Origin: Vreelandella lutescens | Lineage (GTDB): Bacteria; Pseudomonadota; Gammaproteobacteria; Pseudomonadales; Halomonadaceae | Direction of reading: 5' to 3' | Assembly (NCBI RefSeq): GCF_014640815.1 | Contig: NZ_BMHM01000001.1 | Coordinates: 248,001 to 312,000, forward strand | Length of the DNA: 64,000 bases | Shown: piece after piece, positions 26,223-42,110 of the stretch | How positions within the stretch are numbered: the first letter of the stretch is position 1 | Layout of the letters: each line of letters opens with the position of its first letter | The notes under the pieces: model-generated | Databases searched by the model: none | What the model saw: the letters and a program-made list of their open reading frames with translations, nothing else | What the model was told of the DNA's origin: nothing | Position numbers and translations under genes: made by a program

Positions 26223-26866
26223 TCTGGGGGCGACAACGCTGGCGTGAGGAGTGGGAGCGCTTGCAAACGCTTGATTGGCAGGCGTTGGATGTAAAAGAAG
26301 CCGGAGAGTGGCCTGCGCTGCTGAAAGTGCTCTGCGGCGTGCTAGCGTTTAGTGTGGCGTTTGGCGGGTTAGGCTGGTGGCTGGTGGGAGAAAAGCGTGT
26401 GGCCCTAGAGGCAGCACAGCGCCAAGAGATGCGTCTGTTGAGTGAGTACCGCAGCAAAGTCTCTGAAGCGGCGTTCTTACCTGAGGTGAGAGACCAGCTA
26501 ACCGCACTAGAGGAGCAAATGGTGACCATGCGGGCCATGCTGCCTACCAGTGCCGAGATTCCATCACTGCTGGATAGCATTAGCGATGCGGCGGTGAACA
26601 ATCAGCTCAGTATTGAAACGGTTCGTCTTCGGCCAACCGTGCGTAACACCCACTATGTAGAGCACCCCTTGGACATTCAGGTGCGCGGTGGTTACCACGA
26701 ACTTGCCCAGTTTGTGGCCGACATTAGCCAGCTGGCGCGTATTGTGACTCAGCACGACCTCGCCCTAGCACCTGCCGAGCAGAGCGGCGATTCGTTGAGA
26801 ATGTCGCTAGTGGCACGCACCTATAGCTATATAGAAGAAGCGGAAGGGGAGGCAACAGCCCCATGA
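26219..26866 (+). CDS. pilO: Type IV pilus assembly protein PilO
   Basis: 215 residues. A short cytoplasmic segment is followed by one membrane helix (about residues 35-58, LLKVLCGVLAFSVAFGGLG region), a coiled-coil linker and a C-terminal ferredoxin-like domain with VRGGYHELAQFVADISQLARIV, a well-conserved PilO stretch. It dimerises with PilN in the periplasm. Four-base overlaps with pilN and pilP keep the complex subunits coupled. Confidence 0.94.
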   Translation: MIWGRQRWREEWERLQTLDWQALDVKEAGEWPALLKVLCGVLAFSVAFGGLGWWLVGEKRVALEAAQRQEMRLLSEYRSKVSEAAFLPEVRDQLTALEEQMVTMRAMLPTSAEIPSLLDSISDAAVNNQLSIETVRLRPTVRNTHYVEHPLDIQVRGGYHELAQFVADISQLARIVTQHDLALAPAEQSGDSLRMSLVARTYSYIEEAEGEATAP

Positions 26867-27378
26867 AGCGTTTACTCAGTATGGGAGTGATGGCTCTGTT
26901 AGCGGGCTGTGGTGATGCCAACCTGAGCCAGTTAGATGTTGTCATGGAAGAAATTCGGCGAACGCCGGTGGGTCAGCCACCCGTGATTATTCCGACGATT
27001 CCTGAGTATCAGCCGGTCGATTACCGTTATAGTGAGTCCAGAAGTCCTTTCCTTGCCCCCGAAAGCGTTCGCGCTAATGTGGTGGAAGTCTTTGAAAGTG
27101 CGCTTGCGCCTGACCAGCAGCGGGAAGCAGAGCCATTAGAGCAGTTTCAGCTTCAGACGCTTCGCTTAGTGGGCACGCTGCGCATGGGTGGGCAGCAGGT
27201 GGCGCTAATTAGCGCGCCAGATGGCAGTGTCACCAGCGTTCGTGAAGGCAATTACCTGGGCACCGATTATGGGCTGGTAACGGCGATTAGCCCGCAGGAA
27301 GTACAAATAACCGAGCGCGTTTTACATCAGCAGGCGGGGTGGCAGGAGCGCCAAACAGCGCTTTCGCTAGATGAGTAG
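26863..27378 (+). CDS. pilP: Type IV pilus lipoprotein PilP
   Basis: 171 residues. A lipoprotein signal with lipobox LAGC (Cys16) is followed by a flexible acidic linker and the C-terminal beta-sandwich (LVGTLRMGGQQVALISAPDGSV, VREGNYLG) that contacts the PilQ secretin. It bridges PilNO in the inner membrane to PilQ. It overlaps pilO by 4 bases; pilQ starts 48 bases downstream. Confidence 0.93.
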   Translation: MKRLLSMGVMALLAGCGDANLSQLDVVMEEIRRTPVGQPPVIIPTIPEYQPVDYRYSESRSPFLAPESVRANVVEVFESALAPDQQREAEPLEQFQLQTLRLVGTLRMGGQQVALISAPDGSVTSVREGNYLGTDYGLVTAISPQEVQITERVLHQQAGWQERQTALSLDE

Positions 27379-27426
27379 CTGAATCCCTGATCATACTTAT
27401 ATTTACTTGTTACCGGATAACACTCT

Positions 27427-29457
27427 ATGGCCATCACGCTTCGTCGAATTACGCTGTCACTGTTAGCCCTGATGCCCACGGTTGCGCTGGGGTCTGTGCT
27501 AACCGACCTGGATGTGCGCCAAACCAGTGGTGGTGAGGTAGAGCTAGTGCTGCAATTTAGCGGCGGCGTTGCCGAGCTACAAGGCTACCGGCTGGATGCG
27601 CCGCCACGACTAGCGCTTGATTTGGCCGACACTCAAAGCGGTTTGCCCCAGCGTCGTATTAATGTGGATAGCGCAGGTGTTGAGCGTATTACTGCGCTTG
27701 AGGGAAATGGCCGTACGCGTCTTGTGGTGGACCTGAACCAACCTCTTGAATATACCTCCCGCGTGGACGGCGAACAGCTGCGTATCACATTGAGCCCTAG
27801 TCATACTGCTTCACCGGTGGCCGCCAGTGGTGGGTTAGAAGTCGCCGAAGGCCCTCAGGTAACGAATATTGACTTTCGACGGGGAGCCGACGGTGCCGGC
27901 CGCCTATTAGTGACCTTTGACCGTGAAGGCGTGGTGACGCAGGTACGCGAGGGTAGTAATGGTGTGGTCGTGGCTGAGCTTCGCGATGTGGACATTCCTG
28001 ACTCGCTCAACCAAATCTATGATGTGACCGACTTTGCCACGCCCATTACCCGTGTTACGCCGCGCTCTGGGCCGCGGTCGACGCTGCTGGAAATGCAAAC
28101 CAACGGCCCTTACGCGATGATTTCGTCGCAAAGCGGCCGCACGCTGACCGTCGAGGTACAGCCGGTGAGTCAATCTACCCAGCAAGACCGCCAACAGCAG
28201 GGGGAGAGCTTTACGGGTGACCGCCTTAGCCTCAACTTCCAAGATATTGAAGTGCGGGCGGTATTAGCAACGCTGGCTGAGTTCACCGGGCTCAATCTAG
28301 TCGCGAGCGACAGCGTGACCGGCCGGGTAACGCTGAATCTTAACGATGTCCCTTGGGACCAAGCGCTGGCGCTGATTTTACAAAGCCAGGGGCTTTCCAG
28401 CCGTGAGCAGGGCAACGTGATTGTGGTCGCTCCTGCTGGCGAACTGGCGGATATTGAGCGCCAGGAAATCGAGGCGCGCAATCAGCAGCAAACCCTGGCA
28501 CCGCTTGTCACTGAGTTTATTGAAGTCAAATACGCACGAGCCGAAGATTTAGCCCAACTGCTGCGTGGCGCCGAGGGTTTTGGTCTATTGACGGATCGTG
28601 GCCGTGTCAGCGTTGATCAGCGTACCAATACGCTATTGATCCAAGATACCGCGGACCAGGTGCGCGATATCATGCGCACCCTCGACCGGCTTGATGTCGC
28701 GGTGCGTCAGGTGCAAATTGAAGCACGTATTGTGATTGCACGGGACACCGCCTCCCGAGAGCTAGGCGTGAACTGGGGCGTTTCCAGTACGCGCGGTTTC
28801 TTAGAGGGTGACGACGGCACGTTTTCACGCCGCAATATCAATCCCGGTAGCATTAACCGCGCCCAGGGCGGGCTAGCGGTAGATTTAGGCTCCACGGCGG
28901 CGGCCAATACCGGTTTTAGCTTTGGCTACCTCTCTGGGGATATTCTGCTCGACTTGGAGCTGCGTGCATTGGAGAGTGAAGGCAAAAGCCAGACAATCTC
29001 CCAGCCCCGCGTGATTACCGCCAACCAGCGCACCGCTACGATTCGCCAGGGTGAAGAGCGAGCGTTCCAGAGTGTCGATGCCCAGGGCAACCCCGATACC
29101 GAGTTTAAAGAGGCGGAGCTTTCCCTTGAGGTAACGCCACAAATTACCCCGGATAATCGCATCATTATGGATTTGGTGATCAAAAACGACAGCTTCCGCG
29201 AGAGTGAGTTTGGCGGCGAGCCGCCCATTGATACCAACCAGATTGAAACCCAGGTGCTGGTGGATAACGGCCAGACGGTGGTGTTAGGCGGTATTTTGAC
29301 CACAGAGCAGCTTAGCCAAATGGCCAAAACGCCGCTGCTTGGTGATCTTCCGGTGCTGGGTCGACTGTTTCGCTATACCGAAGAGAGCAATGAAAAGGTA
29401 GAGTTACTGGTCTTTATTACTCCACGACTACTTGATGATGGTTTGGCGGTTCGCTGA
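27427..29457 (+). CDS. pilQ: Type IV pilus secretin PilQ
   Basis: 676 residues with a signal peptide ending near VALGS. Two AMIN domains (about residues 25-120 and 145-235) bind peptidoglycan. An N0/N1 region ([26 protein letters not shown] and [13 protein letters not shown]) precedes the secretin domain with [15 protein letters not shown] and VPP-like signature [30 protein letters not shown]. It forms the outer-membrane channel for the pilus. Its TGA overlaps the ATG of aroK by one base. Confidence 0.96.
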   Translation: MAITLRRITLSLLALMPTVALGSVLTDLDVRQTSGGEVELVLQFSGGVAELQGYRLDAPPRLALDLADTQSGLPQRRINVDSAGVERITALEGNGRTRLVVDLNQPLEYTSRVDGEQLRITLSPSHTASPVAASGGLEVAEGPQVTNIDFRRGADGAGRLLVTFDREGVVTQVREGSNGVVVAELRDVDIPDSLNQIYDVTDFATPITRVTPRSGPRSTLLEMQTNGPYAMISSQSGRTLTVEVQPVSQSTQQDRQQQGESFTGDRLSLNFQDIEVRAVLATLAEFTGLNLVASDSVTGRVTLNLNDVPWDQALALILQSQGLSSREQGNVIVVAPAGELADIERQEIEARNQQQTLAPLVTEFIEVKYARAEDLAQLLRGAEGFGLLTDRGRVSVDQRTNTLLIQDTADQVRDIMRTLDRLDVAVRQVQIEARIVIARDTASRELGVNWGVSSTRGFLEGDDGTFSRRNINPGSINRAQGGLAVDLGSTAAANTGFSFGYLSGDILLDLELRALESEGKSQTISQPRVITANQRTATIRQGEERAFQSVDAQGNPDTEFKEAELSLEVTPQITPDNRIIMDLVIKNDSFRESEFGGEPPIDTNQIETQVLVDNGQTVVLGGILTTEQLSQMAKTPLLGDLPVLGRLFRYTEESNEKVELLVFITPRLLDDGLAVR

Positions 29458-30023
29458 TGCAGGATTTACCCAATCTTTTTTTAATAGGCCCCATGGGGGC
29501 CGGTAAGAGCACGATAGGCCGCCTGCTGGCGGCAGAGCTATCGCGCCCGTTTTACGATAGCGACCATGCCATTCAGGACCGCTGCGGTGCCGATATCCCC
29601 TGGATTTTTGACGTCGAGGGCGAACCCGGTTTTCGCCAGCGAGAAATTCAGATGATAGACGAGCTGACTCGGCTCTCTGACGTGGTGGTGGCCACCGGCG
29701 GCGGAGCCGTACTGCGGGAAGAGAACCGCCGGGCGTTGCGCGAGCGCGGTACGGTGGTTTACCTGATGACGACCGTTGAGCAGCAGTTAAAGCGCACGGC
29801 CAAAGACCGCAATCGTCCGCTGTTGCAGTGCGCTAACCGCGAGCAGGTGCTCAACGATATGTTTGCCGCCCGCGACCCGCTTTACCGCGCCACGTCTGAT
29901 ATTACGGTACGCACGGATCGACGCAGCCCGCGTGCCGTGGTGAATGAAATCCTACGGCGCGTATACCGGTTGGTTGATCCGTTAGAAGCCGTCAGCGCCC
30001 CGCATAAAAAGGTATCCCAATGA
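29457..30023 (+). CDS. aroK: Shikimate kinase
   Basis: 188 residues. Walker [13 protein letters not shown] (about residues 11-22), shikimate-binding DSDH and GEPGFRQRE, and Walker-B-like [13 protein letters not shown]. The LID with [11 protein letters not shown] includes the ATP-contacting arginine. It phosphorylates shikimate at the 3-hydroxyl in the chorismate pathway in the cytoplasm. It sits between pilQ (1-base overlap) and aroB (4-base overlap), the usual order in gammaproteobacteria. Confidence 0.96.
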   Translation: MQDLPNLFLIGPMGAGKSTIGRLLAAELSRPFYDSDHAIQDRCGADIPWIFDVEGEPGFRQREIQMIDELTRLSDVVVATGGGAVLREENRRALRERGTVVYLMTTVEQQLKRTAKDRNRPLLQCANREQVLNDMFAARDPLYRATSDITVRTDRRSPRAVVNEILRRVYRLVDPLEAVSAPHKKVSQ

Positions 30024-31135
30024 CCGAGCAAGCCCACGAGCGTACGTTAACCGTTGAGCTGGGTGAGCGCAGCTACCCCATCCATATTGGCGTGGGACTG
30101 CTCAATCGCTCAGATCGCTTTGTGCCCTACCTAGCCGGTAGCCAGGTCATGATTGTGACCAATGACGCTGTGGCACCGCACTATCTCAAAGCGCTCAGCG
30201 CGAGCCTACCCGACCATCTAGACGTGCGTACTGTGGTGTTGCCCGATGGTGAGCAGTACAAAACCATTGAACAGGTTGGCCGCATTTGGGATGCGTTATT
30301 GGAAGCAGGTTTCAACCGACGCTGCACTCTGATTGCGCTGGGCGGCGGCGTGATTGGCGATATGGTGGGTTATGCGGCGGCGTCCTATCAACGCGGTGTG
30401 GCGTTTATTCAAGTGCCTACCACGCTGCTGTCACAAGTGGACTCCTCGGTGGGCGGCAAAACCGGCGTGAATCATCCGCTGGGTAAGAACATGATTGGCG
30501 CGTTTTGGCAGCCAAAAGCGGTCGTGGTAGATATTGCCACGCTCACCACGCTGCCCGCCCGAGAGCTCTCTGCTGGGTTGGCGGAAGTGGTGAAGTATGG
30601 CTTTATCCGTGATGCCGCTTTCCTGGCGTGGCTAGAGCAGAATATGGATGCCCTGCGCCGCGTTGAGCCTGATGTCATCGCAGAAGCGATTGCCAAAAGC
30701 TGCCAGATCAAAGCCGATATTGTGGCGGAAGATGAAACCGAGCAGGGCGTGCGAGCACTGCTGAATCTTGGCCACACCTTTGGCCACGCGATTGAGGCGC
30801 ACCAAGGTTACGGCAACTGGCTGCACGGTGAAGCGGTGGGGGCGGGCATGGCCATGGCCGCTACGCTCTCCCACCAGCTTGGCTGGATAAGCGCTGATGC
30901 GCTTGAGCGCACCAAAAAGGTGATTGAAAGCGCAGGCCTGCCGCTGGTCGCTCCCACCGGCATGTCGAGTGATGACTTTCTGGCGCGTATGCGGCTGGAC
31001 AAAAAGAACGTCGATGCGCGCTTGCGTCTTGTGCTGCTTAACGACCTGGGGGATGCCTGCGTGAGTGATGCAACGCCCACGGAAACACTTCGCCAACTGC
31101 TCGACAGCTATCCCCGAGGTAAGGGGGCTGCTTAA
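30020..31135 (+). CDS. aroB: 3-dehydroquinate synthase
   Basis: 371 residues. NAD-binding and active-site segments are visible: [62 protein letters not shown], and the zinc ligands in [15 protein letters not shown] and [10 protein letters not shown]. It converts DAHP to 3-dehydroquinate, the second shikimate-pathway step. It is the last gene of the pilMNOPQ-aroKB run, with a terminator 33 bases after the stop. Confidence 0.96.
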   Translation: MTEQAHERTLTVELGERSYPIHIGVGLLNRSDRFVPYLAGSQVMIVTNDAVAPHYLKALSASLPDHLDVRTVVLPDGEQYKTIEQVGRIWDALLEAGFNRRCTLIALGGGVIGDMVGYAAASYQRGVAFIQVPTTLLSQVDSSVGGKTGVNHPLGKNMIGAFWQPKAVVVDIATLTTLPARELSAGLAEVVKYGFIRDAAFLAWLEQNMDALRRVEPDVIAEAIAKSCQIKADIVAEDETEQGVRALLNLGHTFGHAIEAHQGYGNWLHGEAVGAGMAMAATLSHQLGWISADALERTKKVIESAGLPLVAPTGMSSDDFLARMRLDKKNVDARLRLVLLNDLGDACVSDATPTETLRQLLDSYPRGKGAA

Positions 31136-31167
31136 GGCCGCACAGATACTGTAAAACCAGCCATGGC

Positions 31168-31196
31168 AAACCCGCCTTTTCATCGGCGGGTTTTTT
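31168..31196 (+). terminator. Rho-independent terminator after aroB
   Basis: AAACCCGCC and GGCGGGTTT flank an 8-base loop, followed by further T residues (31191-31196). Confidence 0.9.
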
Positions 31197-31593
31197 ATGC
31201 GTATCAATTCAGAGGAAAAGGTCGAGTGATGTAATCCGTATGCCTTATGCGCTATCGGCATGGGGTTTTTATGCGGCATTAGACTAAAGTCTAGTTATGC
31301 GATTTCACCGTTAAAAATTCGTTCTCTTAGGCTGCAAGCTATTGAAGTGTAACTATTTTTTTATTGAACGGTAATGCAAATACAGGATTTGGCAAGGGTT
31401 TTTGGTGATTGGCGCGCATCGGGCGATTGCGCTACGCGGTGGCAAATCGCTATGCTGAGCGACCATTTTCTTGCAGCAGCGAATGCGGAAAACACCCTAT
31501 TTTGGGCGGGTAACAAGACCCATAAAAAAAGAAAAACCCGCAACAATACCATAAAAACGCTGCTGACAAAATACGCTGACTAGAGGCACGCCC
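31197..31593. other. 397-bp gap upstream of gltB, regulatory region
   Basis: No convincing gene. A perfect TAGACT-AA-AGTCTA inverted repeat (31280-31293) lies about 300 bp before gltB and could be a regulator site. The rest is AT-rich, with A-runs near 31520-31560. A 69-codon open frame inside lacks a ribosome binding site and recognisable sequence. No clear sigma-54 site was found. Confidence 0.4.
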
Positions 31594-34500
31594 ATGAATA
31601 GAGGTCTTCACCAGCCAGGCGAGTTTCGCGATAACTGTGGCTTCGGTCTTATTGCCCATATGGAAGGGCAGGCCAGCCACGACTTGCTGAAAACGGCTAT
31701 TGAATCACTTACCTGCATGACCCACCGCGGTGGCATCGCAGCCGATGGCAAAACCGGCGACGGTTGTGGCCTGCTGTTGAAAATGCCCGCCCAGTTCATG
31801 CGTGCTGCTGCAAAAGAAGCGCTCGACGTAGAACTTGGCGAGCGCTTTGCCGTGGGGGCGGTTTTTCTGCCCAACGACGACGCGCGCGCTTCCAAGGCAA
31901 AAGAGATATTCGCCGGTGAGCTCAGTGCCCGTGGTCTTGATGTGCTGGGCTGGCGTGTTGTGCCCACGGACTCAAGCGTCTGTGGCCCCATGGCGCTAGA
32001 CTGCCTGCCGCGCATTGAGCAGCTGTTTGTGGCACCCGGCAGCAGCGAAAACTTCGATGTTGATCTCTTCATGGGTCGCCGCTACGCCGAGCAGGCGCTG
32101 CGCAGCGACGAAGACTTTTACGTAGCCTCGCTCTCCACCGAGGTGGTGTCCTACAAAGGCTTGGTAATGCCGGAAGACCTACCGGCGTTTTACAAAGACC
32201 TGAACGACCCGCGTTTGGAAACGGCTATTTGCGTTTTCCACCAGCGCTTCTCGACCAACACGGCCCCTCGCTGGCCGCTGGCGCAGCCGTTCCGCCTGCT
32301 GGCACACAACGGTGAAATCAACACCATTGAAGCCAACCGCGGTTGGGCGAACTCGCGTAAGGCAAACTTCGTTAACGAGCGTTTGCCGGATATCGCTAAG
32401 CTGGATGAAATCGTCAACACCACCGGTTCCGACTCCTCCAGTATGGATAACATGCTGGAAGTGCTGCTGACCGGTGGCATGGAACTGCACCGCGCCGTGC
32501 GCATGATGGTGCCGCCCGCCTGGCAAAACGTCGAAACCATGGACGCCGAGCTGCGTGCGTTCTATGAGTACAACTCCATGCACATGGAGCCGTGGGACGG
32601 CCCGGCTGGCGTGGTGATGACCGACGGTCGCCAAGCGGTATGTATGCTGGACCGTAACGGCCTGCGCCCGGCGCGCTGGGTGATTACCAAAAACGGCTAC
32701 ATCACGCTGGCCTCCGAAATCGGCACCTACGGCTACAAGCCGGAAGACGTGGTGGCGAAAGGCCGCGTGGGCCCCGGCCAAATGCTCGCCGTGGATACCC
32801 AAACTGGCGAAGTGCTGCACACTCAAGATATTGATGACCGCCTGAAGTCGGCCTACCCCTACAAGCGCTGGCTGAAGCAGGAAGCGAACTACCTAGAGTC
32901 GGCGCTGACCGAACTGGCGCGCTTCCAGACCATGGACACCGATGCGCTGAACGTGCAGCAGAAGATGTTCCAGGTCACGTTCGAAGAGCGCGACCAAGTG
33001 CTGCGCCCGCTGGCAGAGAGCGGACAGGAAGCGGTGGGTTCTATGGGAGATGATACGCCCATGGCCGTGCTGTCGAGCCGCCCGCGCCTGCTTACTGATT
33101 TCTTCCGTCAGAAGTTTGCTCAGGTGACCAACCCGCCGATTGACCCGCTGCGCGAAGCGATCGTGATGTCGTTGGAAACCTGCTGTGGAGCGGAGCTCAA
33201 CGTCTTTAAGGCCACGCCTGAGCACGCTCACCGCCTGATTCTGACCACGCCGGTGCTATCACCGCGTAAATTTACCGCGTTAGTGAGCCAGGATGATCCG
33301 GCCTTTGCCAGCCACATGCTGCCGCTGGGCTACGACCCGGAGCAGACCAGCTTGCAGCAGGCGATTACCGCGCTATGCCAAGAAGCCGAAGCGCAGGTGA
33401 AAGCGGGTAAAGTGATCTTGGTGCTGAGCGATGCGGAGCTTCCCAAAGGTCAGCTGCCCATTCAGGCGGCGCTGGCGGTGGGTGCCGTTCACTCTCACCT
33501 TGGCCGCTTGGCGCTGCGCCCGAATGCCAACATCGTGGTGGAAACCGGGTACGCCCGAGATGCTCACCAAATGGCTGTGCTGTTCGGTGTGGGCGCAACG
33601 GCGGTTTATCCGTGGCTGGCGTATCAGGTCATGGCCGATATGCACCGCACTGGCGAACTGACCGGCAACCCGGCAGATGCCCGCGAGAACTACCGTAAAG
33701 GCCTTCAGAAAGGGCTGTTCAAGATTCTCTCGAAGATGGGCATCTCGACGCTGGCCTCCTACCGTGGCTCTATGCTGTTTGAAGCGGTAGGCCTGTCTGA
33801 TGAAATCATGGACACCTGTTTCGTGGGCATGGCCTCACGTATTCAGGGCACGGGCTTTGCCGAGCTGCAGCTGCAGCAGGAGCTGTTGGCTAAAGACGCG
33901 TGGATTCCCCGTAAAGGTATCTCCCAAGGCGGTATGCTCAAGTACGTGCACGGTCATGAGTACCATGCTTACAACCCCGATGTAGTGAAGTCGCTGCAAG
34001 CGGCGGTGCAAGAGGGTAGCTACGCCAAGTGGAAGAAGTTTGCTCAGCTGGTTAACGAGCGCCCGGTGGCCACTATTCGCGACCTGCTGAAGCTCAAGCC
34101 TGCGGAAACACCGATTTCGTTAGACGAAGTGGAGCCTATTGAAGCGCTGATTCCGCGCTTTGACAGTGCCGGTATGTCGCTGGGCGCGCTGTCGCCTGAG
34201 GCCCACGAAGCGCTGGCACAGGCTATGAACGAGGCGGGTGGTCGCTCTAACTCCGGCGAAGGCGGTGAAGATCCGGCCCGTTACGGCACCATTCGTAGCT
34301 CCAAAATCAAGCAGATCGCTTCTGGCCGATTTGGTGTGACGCCAGCTTACTTGGTGAATGCCGAAGTACTGCAGATTAAAGTGGCCCAGGGCGCGAAACC
34401 GGGCGAAGGCGGCCAGCTGCCTGGCGGTAAGGTCAATCAGCTGATTGCCCGCTTGCGCTACTCGGTGCCCGGCGTGACGCTGATTTCACCGCCGCCGCAC

Positions 34501-36036
34501 CACGATATTTACTCTATCGAAGACTTGGCCCAGCTGATCTTTGACCTTAAGCAGGTCAACCCAGAAGCACAGGTCTCGGTAAAACTAGTCTCCGAGCCAG
34601 GGATTGGCACTATTGCGACCGGTGTCGCCAAAGCCTACGCGGATTTAATCACCGTATCGGGCTACGACGGCGGCACGGCGGCCAGCCCATTAACCTCGAT
34701 CAAGCACGCCGGTTCCCCTTGGGAGTTGGGGCTGCCCGAGGTGCATCAGGCGCTGCGCATTAACGGCCTGCGGGACAAGATTCGCCTGCAAACCGACGGC
34801 GGCCTGAAGACCGGCCTGGATGTAATCAAGGCCGCAATTTTGGGCGCAGAGAGCTTTGGCTTTGGCACCGCGCCGATGGTGGCGTTGGGCTGTAAGTACC
34901 TGCGTATTTGTCACCTGAATAACTGCGCCACCGGTGTTGCCACGCAGGATGACTTCCTGCGCGGCGAGCACTTCCGCGGCACCGTGGATATGGTGAAAAA
35001 CTACTTCCGCTTTATCGCCGAAGAAGTGCGCGAGCTGATGGCTATGCTGGGCGTTCGCAAATTGACCGATCTGATTGGCCGCACGGATCTGTTAGAAGTG
35101 GTGGAAGGCACTACGGCGTCTCAGCGCAAGCTGGATCTCACGCCGCTGCTGGCCAACGATTTTGTGCCCAAAGATGCGCCTCAGTTCTGCGAAGTGAGCC
35201 GCAACGTGCCCCACGATCCGGGTGCCAAAAACCAGGAAGTATTGGCGGCGCTGAAAGAGGCCATTGAGTCTCAGTCGGGTGGCACCTTCGACTTCACGAT
35301 CACCAACTGCGACCGCAGCGTTGGGGCACTCACCTCCGGTGCGATTGCCAAGCGTTATGGTGAAGATGGCCTGGAAGCAGCGCCGGTCACCGCACGCTTT
35401 ACCGGTGTGGCAGGCCAAAGTTTTGGGGTGTGGAACGCACGCGGCCTGAATCTTTACCTCGAAGGCGATGCTAACGACTACGTCGGTAAAGGCATGAACG
35501 GCGGTAGCATTGTGATTGTGCCGCCGAAAGTCAGCCAGTTTGAGAGCCACAAAACGGCCATTATTGGTAACACCTGCCTCTACGGGGCAACGGGCGGCAC
35601 GCTGTTTGCTGCCGGTACCGCTGGCGAGCGCTTTGCCGTGCGTAACTCCGGTGCGACCGCTGTGATCGAGGGTGCTGGCGACCACTGCTGTGAGTACATG
35701 ACCGGTGGTTTGGTCTGCGTGCTGGGTGAAACGGGCGTTAACTTTGGCGCGGGCATGACCGGCGGGTTTGCCTACGTGCTGGATGAAGAGCGCAGCTTTG
35801 TGGACAAGTACAACCACGAGCTGGTCGAGATCCACCGAGTCAACACCGAAGCGATGGAAGCCTATCGCCGCCACCTGCGCGAGATGATCGAGGCCTACGT
35901 GGCCGCGACGGGCTCTGCGCGCGGTGCGGCGATTCTGGAAGACTTCAGCGACTACGCGCGCCACTTCTGGCTGGTGAAGCCAAAGGCGGCAAGCCTTGGC
36001 AGTCTGCTGGATCAGTCTCGGCGTCAGCCGCAATAA
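31594..36036 (+). CDS. gltB: Glutamate synthase (NADPH), large subunit
   Basis: 1480 residues. A 14-residue propeptide precedes Cys15 in [12 protein letters not shown], the N-terminal nucleophile of the class II glutamine amidotransferase domain (about residues 15-430). The central domain and FMN domain follow, with [55 protein letters not shown] and the 3Fe-4S cysteines in [11 protein letters not shown]. The C-terminal GXGXG beta-helix has repeated glycine units ([10 protein letters not shown]). It transfers the glutamine amide nitrogen to 2-oxoglutarate. It forms an operon with gltD, 33 bases downstream. Confidence 0.97.
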   Translation: MNRGLHQPGEFRDNCGFGLIAHMEGQASHDLLKTAIESLTCMTHRGGIAADGKTGDGCGLLLKMPAQFMRAAAKEALDVELGERFAVGAVFLPNDDARASKAKEIFAGELSARGLDVLGWRVVPTDSSVCGPMALDCLPRIEQLFVAPGSSENFDVDLFMGRRYAEQALRSDEDFYVASLSTEVVSYKGLVMPEDLPAFYKDLNDPRLETAICVFHQRFSTNTAPRWPLAQPFRLLAHNGEINTIEANRGWANSRKANFVNERLPDIAKLDEIVNTTGSDSSSMDNMLEVLLTGGMELHRAVRMMVPPAWQNVETMDAELRAFYEYNSMHMEPWDGPAGVVMTDGRQAVCMLDRNGLRPARWVITKNGYITLASEIGTYGYKPEDVVAKGRVGPGQMLAVDTQTGEVLHTQDIDDRLKSAYPYKRWLKQEANYLESALTELARFQTMDTDALNVQQKMFQVTFEERDQVLRPLAESGQEAVGSMGDDTPMAVLSSRPRLLTDFFRQKFAQVTNPPIDPLREAIVMSLETCCGAELNVFKATPEHAHRLILTTPVLSPRKFTALVSQDDPAFASHMLPLGYDPEQTSLQQAITALCQEAEAQVKAGKVILVLSDAELPKGQLPIQAALAVGAVHSHLGRLALRPNANIVVETGYARDAHQMAVLFGVGATAVYPWLAYQVMADMHRTGELTGNPADARENYRKGLQKGLFKILSKMGISTLASYRGSMLFEAVGLSDEIMDTCFVGMASRIQGTGFAELQLQQELLAKDAWIPRKGISQGGMLKYVHGHEYHAYNPDVVKSLQAAVQEGSYAKWKKFAQLVNERPVATIRDLLKLKPAETPISLDEVEPIEALIPRFDSAGMSLGALSPEAHEALAQAMNEAGGRSNSGEGGEDPARYGTIRSSKIKQIASGRFGVTPAYLVNAEVLQIKVAQGAKPGEGGQLPGGKVNQLIARLRYSVPGVTLISPPPHHDIYSIEDLAQLIFDLKQVNPEAQVSVKLVSEPGIGTIATGVAKAYADLITVSGYDGGTAASPLTSIKHAGSPWELGLPEVHQALRINGLRDKIRLQTDGGLKTGLDVIKAAILGAESFGFGTAPMVALGCKYLRICHLNNCATGVATQDDFLRGEHFRGTVDMVKNYFRFIAEEVRELMAMLGVRKLTDLIGRTDLLEVVEGTTASQRKLDLTPLLANDFVPKDAPQFCEVSRNVPHDPGAKNQEVLAALKEAIESQSGGTFDFTITNCDRSVGALTSGAIAKRYGEDGLEAAPVTARFTGVAGQSFGVWNARGLNLYLEGDANDYVGKGMNGGSIVIVPPKVSQFESHKTAIIGNTCLYGATGGTLFAAGTAGERFAVRNSGATAVIEGAGDHCCEYMTGGLVCVLGETGVNFGAGMTGGFAYVLDEERSFVDKYNHELVEIHRVNTEAMEAYRRHLREMIEAYVAATGSARGAAILEDFSDYARHFWLVKPKAASLGSLLDQSRRQPQ

Positions 36037-37488
<1,452 letters not shown>

Positions 37489-37509
37489 GCTTGTAAAGAG
37501 GTGGCTGGT

Positions 37510-37532
37510 AAGGGGTGCCTGCGGCACCCCTT
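37510..37532 (+). terminator. Hairpin after gltD
   Basis: AAGGGGTGCC and GGCACCCCTT flank a TGC loop, 22 bases after the gltD stop. No T-run beyond TT, so it is a weak terminator or an mRNA end-protecting hairpin. Confidence 0.6.
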
Positions 37533-37700
37533 CGCCCGATAAATCGGCCTCCCACTGCGTATGTGCAGCCAGTGGCTAGAGTGGGGGCAGCTTTAGCTCG
37601 CGACCGAGAGCTGTCGCCATTTCAGTTCAAATTGAGCCGCAAGGCGTCTTCTGCTATTCTGTCGTCCCATCCTGGTGTGGCTTTCTGTTACGCCTTTTGA

Positions 37701-41609
<3,909 letters not shown>

Positions 41610-41630
41610 GCGAAGAAAATAGCCTTCGCG

Positions 41631-41670
41631 TGTAAGAGATCTCTCAAAAATTTGTAAGAGATCTCTTACA
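41631..41670. promoter_or_regulatory. Tandem GacA-binding sites (UAS) for the RsmZ-like RNA
   Basis: A perfect GacA box, TGTAAG-AGATCT-CTTACA, spans 41653-41670 and is extended by matching flanking bases into a 22-bp palindrome (41651-41672). A second copy at 41631-41648 keeps TGTAAG-AGATCT but has a degraded right half (CTCAAA). The known upstream activating sequence of rsmY/rsmZ genes is TGTAAG-N6-CTTACA. The distance to the predicted RNA start (about 173 bp) matches the known geometry of rsmZ. Confidence 0.88.
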
Positions 41671-41767
41671 AATGCCGACGACATTCGCTCTGAACCATGT
41701 AGGAAAAAGCGAATTTTTTCACTAATCTTAATTTAAGTAATTGATATTTAAGTTTTTAGTGAGAGAG

Positions 41768-41793
41768 AGGCGAGCCGCCAAGGCTCGCCTTTC
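41768..41793 (+). terminator. Hairpin, probable eno terminator
   Basis: AGGCGAGCC and GGCTCGCCT flank a GCCAA loop, followed by TTCG. It lies between the GacA boxes and the small-RNA promoter and probably ends the eno transcript. Confidence 0.65.
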
Positions 41794-41808
41794 GCGTTTA
41801 AGGCTTGC

Positions 41809-41836
41809 TTGAGAACTTAGCCTGTTCTGCCACAAT
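41809..41836 (+). promoter_or_regulatory. Predicted promoter of the RsmZ-like RNA
   Basis: TTGAGA (41809-41814) and CACAAT (41831-41836) are separated by 16 bp. Transcription would begin at about 41842-41844, at TCAGGAC. Confidence 0.5.
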
Positions 41837-41842
41837 GATCTC

Positions 41843-42012
41843 AGGACAAGGGGAGGCAAGGATGCTTCAGGCAGGATGCAACGGGATGCAGGTAGGTGCG
41901 CCGGGTGACACAGTGATGTGAGCCCTGGCAAGGACGTCACCTGAGGAGGTTGACACAGGGAGTGGTCAGAGGAAGTGCTTGGAGCGGGCGGCCTACGGGC
42001 CGCCTTTTTTTT
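41843..42012 (+). ncRNA. rsmZ: RsmZ/CsrB-family small RNA that sequesters CsrA
   Basis: About 170 nt with no coding potential. Ten GGA trinucleotides are present (at 41844, 41852, 41860, 41874, 41884, 41932, 41945, 41959, 41971 and 41981), several in the CsrA-preferred contexts CAGGA and AAGGA. It starts TCAGGAC and ends in a GC-rich hairpin plus eight T. GacA boxes lie about 170 bp upstream. It lies directly before fdxA, the place of rsmZ in Pseudomonas (rpoS-rsmZ-fdxA). Known family members bind several CsrA/RsmA dimers and relieve repression of target mRNAs. The cognate CsrA is encoded at 51864. The 5' end is predicted, not measured. Confidence 0.82.
41987..42012 (+). terminator. Rho-independent terminator of the RsmZ-like RNA
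   Basis: GGCGGCC and GGCCGCC flank a 4-base TACG loop, followed by eight T (42005-42012). Confidence 0.92.
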
Positions 42013-42048
42013 ATGCCCGCGATTTGCCGAATGGTCAGTATCCTATCT

Positions 42049-42096
42049 GCCAGCCAACAAAAAACCAGCGCGAACGCTGGTTTTTTGTTGGCTGGC
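42049..42096. terminator. Very long bidirectional terminator upstream of the fdxA stop
   Basis: A perfect 22-bp stem (inner part CCAGCG / CGCTGG with flanking A6/T6) closes on a CGAA loop. It ends 14 bases beyond the ferredoxin stop and terminates minus-strand transcripts; it also backs up the small-RNA terminator. Confidence 0.9.
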
Positions 42097-42110
42097 GATC
42101 CGTAGAGCGA

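Noticed and set aside
31374..31583. Possible 69-residue gene in the gltB leader
   Set aside because: No Shine-Dalgarno, no recognisable domain, and composition like non-coding DNA; kept only as part of the regulatory gap.
31197..31593. Sigma-54 promoter upstream of gltB
   Set aside because: Sequences such as TTGGCGCG near 31408 lack a properly spaced TTGC element.
35092..36033. 313-codon open frame on the minus strand
   Set aside because: Antisense to the conserved C-terminal domain of gltB.
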